From CAZMOK01 sp964567785 (GTDB taxonomy: Bacteria; Bacteroidota; Bacteroidia; Bacteroidales; JAGOPY01), in NCBI GenBank assembly GCA_964567785.1, contig CAZMOK010000003.1, positions 1-64,000 on the forward strand: a DNA stretch of 64,000 nt, in the 5' to 3' direction. The notes under the pieces were generated by a model. The model worked only from the letters and a program-made list of their open reading frames with translations. It was not told the DNA's origin and ran no database searches. Shown here piece after piece: positions 17,627 to 24,302 of this stretch. A program made the translations under genes and the position numbers. Position 1 is the first letter of the stretch; each line of letters opens with the position of its first letter.

Positions 17627-17831
17627 GCTGTTAGCTGATGGCTGTTGGCTAAATAAACATTAAACACTAAACACTAAACACTAAACACTNNNNNNNNNNN
17701 NNNNNNNNNNNNNNNNNNNNNNNNNNNNNNNNNNNNNNNNNNNNNNNNNNNNNNNNNNNNNNNNNNNNNNNNNNNNNNNNNNNNNNNNNTAAACACTAAA
17801 CACTAAACACTAAACACTCAACATTAAACAC
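17627..17831. repeat. Composite heptanucleotide array GCTGATG to AAACACT, holding the third gap
   Basis: 17627-17689 is nine uninterrupted 7-bp units: GCTGTTA, GCTGATG, GCTGTTG, GCTAAAT, AAACATT, then four AAACACT. One family passes into the other without breaking the 7-bp phase. After 100 N the TAAACAC family continues (17790-17817), then TCAACAT and TAAACAC up to 17831. The right end supplies the hypC stop codon (17824-17826) and last residues. Confidence 0.95.
17690..17789. other. Assembly gap (100 N)
   Basis: Exactly 100 N inside the TAAACAC array between hypC and hypD; the same unit lies on both sides. Confidence 0.97.
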
Positions 17832-18069
17832 TACCCTCATCGTCCATCTGCCTGTTAAGTTCTTCAAATTCATCGAAGATCCTCAGTGTCTCCTCTGCCT
17901 CCTCCTTGCTGATCTTTTGTATGGCAAATCCGGTGTGAAGGAGTACGTAATCACCCACATTCACATCGTCGAGCATCTGCAGGCTTGCACGGTAGGTAGT
18001 GCCACCGACGGAAGCCGTGGCCATTTCACCTTCTATCTTTTCTATTCTGGCAGGTATGCTTAAACACAT
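17824..18069 (-). CDS. hypC: Hydrogenase maturation chaperone HypC
   Basis: 81 aa, normal length. Starts with the essential MCLSIPARI, whose Cys2 binds the Fe(CN)2CO unit and the large-subunit precursor after Met removal. GDYVLLHTGFAIQKI is also diagnostic. Works with HypD. It lies 14 bp downstream of hypF. The last residues (EGSV-stop) are encoded by repeat-array DNA, so the C-terminus may have been reshaped by array growth without harming the core. Confidence 0.96.
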   Translation of the reverse strand: MCLSIPARIEKIEGEMATASVGGTTYRASLQMLDDVNVGDYVLLHTGFAIQKISKEEAEETLRIFDEFEELNRQMDDEGSV

Positions 18070-18083
18070 TTTCTTTCCTTTTT

Positions 18084-20378
18084 TTATCTATTCCTAATCC
18101 TGGCTGCAATTGCGAGCTGGCCAAGTGCAATGCCACCGTCGTTCGTGGGCACCTGCTCCTGGCTGTAAACATTGAATCCTTCCTTGCTGAGCCTCTTTTC
18201 AGTATTCTCAAGAAGGTACCGGTTCTGGAAGGTGCCGCCCGACAGGACAACCTTTTCAATTCCTCTTTCTCGCCCGGCTCTCCGGGCCGATGCAAAAATA
18301 ATATCTATTATGGTATTATGGAATTTAGTCGCTATGAGCCTTTTGTTTTTATTTTCAAGAATGTCTTCAACTATCTTTTCAATCAATACGTTTGTTTTGA
18401 TGGGTTTTTCCCCGCTCATGGGATAACTTTCGCCAATACCCGGTAATATAAGCTGTTCAAGCCTCATTGGAGCCTCAGCGTGGAACAGTGAGTGGGTACA
18501 GGTTCCTGTAAGGGCTGCTACCGCATCGAACAGCCTTCCCATACTGGTGGTTACAGGGGTGTTTATCTTATGCTTGATTGCGGAGACTATTAATTCAATT
18601 TCATTTTTGGGGATTGCTTTAAGGAACGGTATTTCCATATCCCTGAACCTCTCTCCATAAGCGCGGTAGAGATAAGATACGGCTGTCCGCCATGGGTTTT
18701 TGGTGGCAGCATCACCCCCCGGTAGCAGCACCGCTTCAAGATGAGAAAACCTCTCATAGCTTTCAAGGTCGCAAAGAAGTATCTCTCCTCCCCAAATGGT
18801 GTTATCGTCACCCAGACCTGTACCGTCGAAGGATATGCCGATTACTTTTTCATCCAGGGAATGTTCGGCCATACAGGAGGCTATGTGGGCATGGTGGTGC
18901 TGAACAGGTATGGGTTCTATGCCCAGTTCCCCTGCCAGTTCCAGGGCATAACGGGTTGAAAGATAATCAGGGTGCAGGTCGAGTGCAATATGGGTTATTC
19001 CTGAACGGAACAAGCGCCTGAACCGGTCTGCTGATTCCTTGTAAAACTCATAGGTTTCAAGGTTCTGAAGGTCGCCTATGTGCTGACTGAGTATGGCCTG
19101 TTTACCCTTGCCAAGGGCAAAGCAGTTGACCAGTTCGGCGCCTGCCGCAAAAATGCCTTCAACATTAAAATCTGTCCTCACGGGGTTGGGCACATATCCT
19201 CTCGAACGCCTTATCAGCCTTGGCTTGTTATTAGCCACAAAGGCTACCGGGTCATCAGCCCTGTTTTGTATATCCCTGTTATACGTTATTGTGGCATCTG
19301 ACACTTTTTTCAGCCTCTCCAGGGCCTCGTCGTTGCTTATGATAACGGGCTCATCTGATAAATTGCCGCTGGTAAGGACAACAGCATCAGTTTCAAGATT
19401 TTCGAAAAGGAGGTAATGAAACGGCATGTATGGGAGCATCACTCCGGTGGTGTCGAAACCGTTGCTTACCGAAGGGGCTAAGTTGTATCCCTTGCTCTTG
19501 TTTTTCAAGATCACAATGGGCCTGCGCCAGGAGAGAAGCAGCTTTTTCTCTTCTTTGTTTACCCTGACATGCTTTTCTGCTGCCGCAAGGTCCCTGAACA
19601 TGACCGCAAAAGGCTTCCCTTCCCGGTACTTACGGGATCTCAGTTTCGCGACGGCCTCATCATTCAGTGCATCGCACGACAGGTGAAAGCCGCCAAGGCC
19701 TTTGATGGAAAGTATTTTTCCTTCGCCAATAAGCTTTGCGGCGCTAAAGAGAATTTCATTAATACCGGTGATCTTTCGTTCTCCGGGATGAAGGGTATAT
19801 TGTGGCCCGCAGTTGTTGCAGGCGACAGGCTGGGCATGGAAGCGGCGGTCGAGGACATCTTTGTATTCCTTTTCGCATACCGGGCACATTTCGAAGGGTT
19901 TCATTGTGGTCTTGTCCCGGTCGTAGGGCAGGTCGCGGATGATTGTAAACCTGGGGCCGCAATTTGTGCAGTTGATGAAAGGATAACCGATCCTGTGAGG
20001 TTGTTTTTTCAGGTCTTCCAGACAGGCATCACAAACAGCGATATCAGGGCTTACTTCGGTAATTTCAACGGATGTGCTTTTGCTCCTGGTGATGGCGAAG
20101 TCATTGTATCCGTTGTGAGCCGTCTCCTGTGTTTCCAGGGAGAATATTGAGGATGCTTCGGGTGACTCTGAAGAGATGCATTCCAGAAAAACTTGAAGAT
20201 CCCCGGTTTCTCCTTCAGCATGGATGAATACTCCGTCGTTACGGTTTTCGACCCACCCGGTGATACTGTTTTTATGAGCGATCCGGTATATGAAAGGCCT
20301 GAACCCAACCCCCTGTACCAGTCCCTGAACCTTTATTTTATAAGCTTTTTTAATCGTTTCTCCTTTTGAGACCTGCAA
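18084..20378 (-). CDS. hypF: Carbamoyltransferase HypF
   Basis: 764 aa. Makes the thiocarbamate on HypE from carbamoyl phosphate and ATP, the source of the CN ligands. Domains in order: acylphosphatase-like (QGLVQGVGFRPFIYRIA, ~20-105); two zinc-finger repeats (CDACLEDL...CTNCGPRF and CPVCEKEY...CNNCGPQY); YrdC-like (IKGLGGFHLSCDA, KPFAVMF); Kae1/HSP70-type domain (HHHAHIASCMAEH, SFDGTGLGDD, GRLFDAVAALTG, LSGGTFQNRYL). The start is uncertain: the frame opens with TTG at 20378, but this overlaps a TAATTTTG element (20376-20383). A rare ATT after an AAAGGAG sequence 6-7 codons downstream is an alternative. First gene of hypF-C-D-E. Confidence 0.95.
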   Translation of the reverse strand: MQVSKGETIKKAYKIKVQGLVQGVGFRPFIYRIAHKNSITGWVENRNDGVFIHAEGETGDLQVFLECISSESPEASSIFSLETQETAHNGYNDFAITRSKSTSVEITEVSPDIAVCDACLEDLKKQPHRIGYPFINCTNCGPRFTIIRDLPYDRDKTTMKPFEMCPVCEKEYKDVLDRRFHAQPVACNNCGPQYTLHPGERKITGINEILFSAAKLIGEGKILSIKGLGGFHLSCDALNDEAVAKLRSRKYREGKPFAVMFRDLAAAEKHVRVNKEEKKLLLSWRRPIVILKNKSKGYNLAPSVSNGFDTTGVMLPYMPFHYLLFENLETDAVVLTSGNLSDEPVIISNDEALERLKKVSDATITYNRDIQNRADDPVAFVANNKPRLIRRSRGYVPNPVRTDFNVEGIFAAGAELVNCFALGKGKQAILSQHIGDLQNLETYEFYKESADRFRRLFRSGITHIALDLHPDYLSTRYALELAGELGIEPIPVQHHHAHIASCMAEHSLDEKVIGISFDGTGLGDDNTIWGGEILLCDLESYERFSHLEAVLLPGGDAATKNPWRTAVSYLYRAYGERFRDMEIPFLKAIPKNEIELIVSAIKHKINTPVTTSMGRLFDAVAALTGTCTHSLFHAEAPMRLEQLILPGIGESYPMSGEKPIKTNVLIEKIVEDILENKNKRLIATKFHNTIIDIIFASARRAGRERGIEKVVLSGGTFQNRYLLENTEKRLSKEGFNVYSQEQVPTNDGGIALGQLAIAARIRNR

Positions 20379-20383
20379 AATTA
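20376..20383 (-). promoter_or_regulatory. Possible -7 element overlapping the hypF start
   Basis: Minus-strand TAATTTTG, a perfect TAnnTTTG match, overlapping the TTG codon at the opening of the hypF frame. If used, transcription would begin inside the annotated coding region and translation must start further in. It may also be coincidence. Confidence 0.3.
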
Positions 20384-20426
20384 ATCATTAATCACCCAAC
20401 CGCCCAACCAATCGAACACCAAGAAT

Positions 20427-20461
20427 TTACAGCTTACATTTTACGGTTTACAATTTACAAA
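20427..20461. repeat. Heptanucleotide array TTACANN
   Basis: Five 7-bp units (TTACAGC, TTACATT, TTACGGT, TTACAAT, TTACAAA) in the divergent hypF-rex spacer. Short heptad pairs also precede it (TTAATCA twice, CCCAACC twice, 20385-20411). Confidence 0.88.
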
Positions 20462-20473
20462 GGAGTTTTTCCT

Positions 20474-20547
20474 AACATTTATCCTCCGGAGCGAAGCGCA
20501 GAAGGACCCGAACATTTATCCTCCATAGCGAAGCGAAGGAGGACCCG
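20474..20547. repeat. Two adjacent 37-bp direct repeats
   Basis: The unit begins AACATTTATCCTCC and ends GGACCCG. Copies at 20474-20510 and 20511-20547 differ at a few positions (CGGAGCGAAGCGCAGAA versus CATAGCGAAGCGAAGGA). Each copy contains GCGAAGCG, and the second has TCCTCC/GGAGGA as inverted ends, similar to the elements at 3577 and 21360. Confidence 0.85.
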
Positions 20548-20555
20548 AATACCCG

Positions 20556-20570
20556 TTAGAATCATTCTAA
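20556..20570. promoter_or_regulatory. Palindrome TTAGAATCATTCTAA upstream of rex
   Basis: A perfect 7-1-7 inverted repeat (TTAGAAT-C-ATTCTAA) 26 bp upstream of the Rex palindrome. The 7-1-7 geometry is that of Fur/PerR-family boxes. ATTCTAAAT half-sites also occur before hoxF (around 21570 and 21632). The cognate regulator is not in this window. Confidence 0.4.
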
Positions 20571-20581
20571 ATTAATTCTAT

Positions 20582-20599
20582 TTGTTAATTAATTAACAA
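20582..20599. promoter_or_regulatory. Rex operator of rex
   Basis: Perfect 18-bp palindrome TTGTTAATTAATTAACAA, of the TTGTTAA-N4-TTAACAA type recognised by Rex proteins. It sits 9 bp upstream of the TAACTTTG -7 element (20609-20616), between -7 and -33 positions, so bound Rex would block RNA polymerase. Implies autoregulation of the next gene. Confidence 0.75.
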
Positions 20600-20608
20600 T
20601 AGTGTGCA

Positions 20609-20616
20609 TAACTTTG
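20609..20616 (+). promoter_or_regulatory. Putative -7 element of rex
   Basis: TAACTTTG, a perfect TAnnTTTG match, 18 bp before the ATG at 20635. Makes the in-frame GTG at 20602 an unlikely start, since it lies upstream of this element. Confidence 0.6.
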
Positions 20617-20634
20617 TTGCCCAATTCACAAAAT

Positions 20635-21252
20635 ATGTCACTGCCGAAAAGCACCGTTTACAGGCTTAGCAAGTACCGCAGGTTTTTATCGAGGTATTTA
20701 TACGTTGAAAAGCCGCATGTTTTTTCACACGACCTGGCCAGGATGACAGGTGTTCACCCGGTCCAGGTCAGAAGGGACCTCATGCTGATCGGCATTTCAG
20801 GGAATCATCGTAAAGGATATCGCGTGGATGAACTTATCAACCTGATCGACAATACGCTTGATCATGGAAGGATCAACAAGGTTTGCCTTGTGGGTATCGG
20901 GAAACTGGGCAGGGCCATCCTCCATTTCATGAATGAAACCGATAACAACCTGCTGATGAAAGCCGCTTTTGATCTTGATCCATCAGTAAATGGCACTGAT
21001 ATTGAAGGGGTTCCTGCATTTCATATAACCCACATGGACAGTGTCATAAAAGAAATGGAAATTGATATCGCCGTGCTCACAACTCCTCCTGATGATATAG
21101 ACAACATTGTAAAATTAGTGGTTTCAGCAGGTATTAAAGGTATTTTGAATTTTGTCCCGGCACAGCTCGATGTCCCCGAAGGGATCTATTTCAAAGAGTG
21201 TGACGTGATTACCTACATCGACGAGATAGGGTATTATATCGACAAGAGTTGA
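20635..21252 (+). CDS. rex: Redox-sensing transcriptional repressor Rex
   Basis: 205 aa. Rex dimers bind TTGT..ACAA palindromes when NADH/NAD+ is low and leave DNA when NADH rises. N-terminal winged helix: TVYRLSKYRRFLSRYL, FSHDLARMTGVHPVQVRRDL and GNHRKGYRVDELI. C-terminal Rossmann domain: VCLVGIGKLGRAIL (GxGxxG), AAFDLDP, TPPDDIDN and GILNFVPAQL. The GTG 33 bp upstream is in frame but precedes the -7 box. It lies between the hyp operon and the hox operon, with Rex palindromes in front of itself and of hoxF. Confidence 0.95.
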   Translation: MSLPKSTVYRLSKYRRFLSRYLYVEKPHVFSHDLARMTGVHPVQVRRDLMLIGISGNHRKGYRVDELINLIDNTLDHGRINKVCLVGIGKLGRAILHFMNETDNNLLMKAAFDLDPSVNGTDIEGVPAFHITHMDSVIKEMEIDIAVLTTPPDDIDNIVKLVVSAGIKGILNFVPAQLDVPEGIYFKECDVITYIDEIGYYIDKS

Positions 21253-21282
21253 CCCTGTTGCTTCTATCCAGCTTCATGACAG

Positions 21283-21490
21283 CAATGAACAATGAACAAT
21301 GAAAAATGAAAAATTAATAATTAAAAAGCTGAGGAACAGTAAGTAAGGAGCTCGAAAGCACCAGAGCGAGGAGCGCGGAGCACGATTCACGGATTTCCCA
21401 GCACCCAGCACCTAACACCCATTACCCAGTACCCATTTGACAATTGAGACAATTTGACAATAAAGACAATTTAACAATAAAGACAATTTT
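21283..21490. repeat. Three tandem-array families in series downstream of rex
   Basis: 21283-21324: CAATGAA x3, AAATGAA, AAATTAA, TAATTAA (7 bp). About 21345-21390: a GAGCGAGGAGCGCGGAGC-type element. 21399-21433: CAGCACC x2, TAACACC, CATTACC, CAGTACC (7 bp, same family as 6851-7031). 21439-21490: GACAATTGA, GACAATTT, GACAATAAA, GACAATTT, AACAATAAA, GACAATTTT (17-bp double unit). This is the last array seen in the window. Confidence 0.9.
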
Positions 21491-21673
21491 GACATTAATC
21501 CAACATCCATCAATCAAAAAACTGACATACATCAGTTTATTACCTGATCAGGCACTTAATTTATTCTCATTCTAAATAGCTATAACTTTCAATATTACAG
21601 GTAAATAGAAGGTGTTTTGTATTTAAAACCATTCTAAATACAATTAAGGCTTTAGCCACTCTTTAAAAGGGAG

Positions 21674-21681
21674 TAATTTTG
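21674..21681 (+). promoter_or_regulatory. Putative -7 element of the hox operon
   Basis: TAATTTTG (TAnnTTTG type) 3 bp upstream of the Rex palindrome and 67 bp before the hoxF start. Confidence 0.55.
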
Positions 21682-21683
21682 TG

Positions 21684-21701
21684 TTGTTAATGTTTTAACA
21701 A
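21684..21701. promoter_or_regulatory. Rex operator of the hox operon
   Basis: TTGTTAA-TGTT-TTAACAA: both 7-bp halves perfect, same geometry as the site before rex. It starts right after the -7 element, covering the expected transcription start, a classic repressor position. Predicts hydrogenase genes are derepressed when NADH accumulates. Confidence 0.75.
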
Positions 21702-21748
21702 ATAAGGAAACCACTTAAAAAATAACCAAAAATAACCAAAGAGTATTT

Positions 21749-23551
21749 ATGGAAGCAACTGTGAAAAGCATTCTTTCGAAGTATGGGAATGACCGCAGCA
21801 GACTTATGGATATCTTGCTTGATGTTCAGGCTGAAAACGGGTATGTGCCCGATGAAGCCGTAAAGATCATTGCAGATAGCATCGAAATGTCGGTTGTGGA
21901 TGTTGATCAAACCCTCTCGTTCTACCACTTCTTCTCAAAGGAGCCGGTTGGAAAATATGCCGTATATCTCAACAACAGCGCTGTGTCGAACATGATGGGC
22001 AGGGAGGATGTTGTGCAGGCATTTGAGAAGGAAACAGGGGCATTTTTCAATTCAGTCACCAGCGACGGACTGATCGGCCTCTGGGATACTGCCGACATAG
22101 GCATGAACGACCAGGAACCGGCAGCTATTATCAATAACGTTGTATTTACCCACCTCACGCCTGAAAAGGTGTCGAAGCTGGTCGACGGGTTCCGTGCGGG
22201 TAAGAAAGCTAAAGAGCTTGTTGAGGAAACGGGCGACGGAAATAACAGTCATCCGCTGGTCAACTCTATGGTGAAGAACAACCTGAGGAAAAAAGGCCCT
22301 GTTGTATTCAGCGGACATGCAAGCGGATCTGCCCTGAAAAAGGCTGTTAGCACTTCTCCGGAAAATGTTATTGAAGAGATAAAGGCTTCGAATCTGAGGG
22401 GAAGGGGCGGAGCAGGCTTCCCGATGGGCCTCAAGCTCGAATTTACCCGCAAAGCACCGGGTGGCTCAAAATATATTGTTTGTAATGCCGATGAAGGTGA
22501 ACCGGGTACATTCAAGGAGAGGGTCATACTTACGGAAGTTCCAGAGATGATCTTTGAAGGGATGGCCCTTACAGGCTATGCTACAGGTGCAAAAGAAGGT
22601 ATTATGTACCTCAGGTATGAATACCTCTACCTAAAGGAGTATCTCGAAGATGTCGTGTCGAAAATGAAAAAGGAGAATATGCTTGGTAAAGGCATTCTCG
22701 GCAAAGAGGGATTCGACTTTGATGTGAGGATACAAATAGGAGCCGGAGCTTATGTATGCGGTGAGGAGTCAGCCCTTATTGAATCCATGGAAGGAAAGAG
22801 GGGAGAGCCACGTAACAGGCCTCCGTTCCCTGTGCAGAAAGGTTACCACAATGATCCCACCTCCGTAAACAATGTTGAGACATTCTGCAATGCTGTTAAA
22901 ATCGTGGTTAACGGCTACGACTGGTACAAGGCGATGGGAACAAAGGAATCGTCAGGCACGAAAATGCTCAGTATTTCCGGTGACTGCAAATACCCGGGTG
23001 TTTATGAAGTTGAATGGGGAATGACCATATACGATATGCTTAAGATGGTTGGTGCATCAAACGTCCAGGCTGTCCAGGTCGGCGGTCCGTCAGGAAGATG
23101 TGTCGACCCTTCCAAGTTCGAGCGTGAAATTGCCTTCGAAGACTTCGCAACCGGCGGAGCCATGATTGTCATTGGCAATCAGCGCGACCTGCTCAGGGAC
23201 GTGGTGATGAACTTCACGGATTTCTTCATAGAAGAATCATGCAGCTCATGCTCTGCATGCCGTTCGCTCACCCCGATCCTTAAGTCAACGCTTCAGCGTA
23301 TGCTCAACGGGCATGGCACAAGAAAAGATATCGATGATATGAAGCAGTGGAGCCTCTACATGAAGAATGTCAACCGCTGCGGACTCGGACAAACGGCTGC
23401 CAACCCGATACTCTCTACCATCGAAAACTTCAGGCCGCTGTACGAAAGGCTGGTAACTTCAAGAGAAGATTTCGTTTCGACATTCGACATGAAAAAATCC
23501 GTTGCTGAAGCCTGTGAGCATGTCGGAAGGATACCCAATGTTCATGAATAA
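21749..23551 (+). CDS. hoxF: NAD-reducing hydrogenase diaphorase subunit HoxF
   Basis: 600 aa, a NuoE-like N-terminal domain (~1-155) fused to a NuoF-like module. The FMN/NAD(H) module oxidises or reduces NAD(H) and passes electrons to HoxU. Seen: FMN-binding LRGRGGAGFPMGLKL (~216-230), NADEGEPGTFKER, NADH loop GAGAYVCGEESALIESMEG, and the [4Fe-4S] ligands ESCSSCSACR plus RCGLGQTA. The NuoE-like part has no cysteine at all; the first Cys is residue 245, so its usual [2Fe-2S] cluster is missing. Heads the hoxFUYHW operon behind a Rex site. Confidence 0.95.
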   Translation: MEATVKSILSKYGNDRSRLMDILLDVQAENGYVPDEAVKIIADSIEMSVVDVDQTLSFYHFFSKEPVGKYAVYLNNSAVSNMMGREDVVQAFEKETGAFFNSVTSDGLIGLWDTADIGMNDQEPAAIINNVVFTHLTPEKVSKLVDGFRAGKKAKELVEETGDGNNSHPLVNSMVKNNLRKKGPVVFSGHASGSALKKAVSTSPENVIEEIKASNLRGRGGAGFPMGLKLEFTRKAPGGSKYIVCNADEGEPGTFKERVILTEVPEMIFEGMALTGYATGAKEGIMYLRYEYLYLKEYLEDVVSKMKKENMLGKGILGKEGFDFDVRIQIGAGAYVCGEESALIESMEGKRGEPRNRPPFPVQKGYHNDPTSVNNVETFCNAVKIVVNGYDWYKAMGTKESSGTKMLSISGDCKYPGVYEVEWGMTIYDMLKMVGASNVQAVQVGGPSGRCVDPSKFEREIAFEDFATGGAMIVIGNQRDLLRDVVMNFTDFFIEESCSSCSACRSLTPILKSTLQRMLNGHGTRKDIDDMKQWSLYMKNVNRCGLGQTAANPILSTIENFRPLYERLVTSREDFVSTFDMKKSVAEACEHVGRIPNVHE

Positions 23552-23580
23552 GTTTGTAAACAAAAAAGATCATTTGACAT

Positions 23581-24276
23581 ATGGACGAAAAAATAAAATT
23601 CACGATAGACGGAAAAGAATGTTACGCAAAATCTGGCCAGACTATCATAGATGCAGCCAAAGAGTGTAACGTCTTTATTCCTTCTTTGTGCCACGTTGAA
23701 GGCGTGAAGCCTGCGGGTTCCTGCCGGATCTGTAACGTTAAGGTGAATGGCAGGTACATGACTGCCTGCTCTACCCCTGTTTCAGAAGGGATGGTTGTTG
23801 AAAACAACACTGAAGAGCTCAACGAGGTGCGTAAAACGCTTATCGAAGTTCTTTTTGTTGCCGGTAACCACTTCTGCCCGGCCTGCGAAAAAAGCGGTAA
23901 CTGTGAACTACAGGCTCTGGCATACAAGTACAAAATGATGGTGCCGAGGTTCAGGTATGAATTCCCGATGAAGGGTGTGGATGCCGAAAGCAATCTTATT
24001 TACCACGACCGCAACCGTTGTATCATGTGCAAAAGGTGCATCAGAACGGTACAGAAAGACGGCAAGAACGTATTTGCATTCAAGGACCGCGGCGGAGATC
24101 ATCTTCGTGTAGTCCTCGACCATGAGCTGGCAAATCAGCTTACCGAAGAGGAAGCCCTTGAAGCGATGGAGATCTGCCCGGTAGGCGCTATCCTGAAGAA
24201 AGAAAGAGGCTACTATTCACCTATTGGTAGCCGTAAATATGACAATGCAGTTATAGGCAGTGATATTGAAAAATAA
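23581..24276 (+). CDS. hoxU: NAD-reducing hydrogenase subunit HoxU
   Basis: 231 aa, the N-terminal NuoG-like electron-transfer subunit linking HoxF to HoxY. Cluster ligands in order: plant-type [2Fe-2S] with SLCHVEGVKPAGSCRICNV and ACSTP (~35-65); His-Cys3 [4Fe-4S] HFCPACEKSGNCELQ (~97-111); then CIMCKRCIRTVQ and a late EICPVGAI for further [4Fe-4S] binding. The CIMCKRC group plus a single late Cys matches a four-Cys cluster. It lies 29 bp after hoxF. Confidence 0.94.
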   Translation: MDEKIKFTIDGKECYAKSGQTIIDAAKECNVFIPSLCHVEGVKPAGSCRICNVKVNGRYMTACSTPVSEGMVVENNTEELNEVRKTLIEVLFVAGNHFCPACEKSGNCELQALAYKYKMMVPRFRYEFPMKGVDAESNLIYHDRNRCIMCKRCIRTVQKDGKNVFAFKDRGGDHLRVVLDHELANQLTEEEALEAMEICPVGAILKKERGYYSPIGSRKYDNAVIGSDIEK

Positions 24277-24302
24277 GTAATGATATTAAAAACAATCCTG
24301 AT

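Larger units (their letters stand above)
21491..21748 (+). promoter_or_regulatory. hoxF upstream regulatory region
   Basis: AT-rich, gene-free stretch after the arrays. It holds two ATTCTAAAT half-palindromes (near 21570 and 21632), the -7 element and the Rex site listed separately, and a roughly 45-nt leader before the hoxF ATG at 21749. No terminator for rex was recognised. Confidence 0.5.

Noticed and set aside
1..21490. CRISPR arrays
   Set aside because: Repeat units are 7-17 bp, directly adjacent, with no unique spacers and no cas genes.
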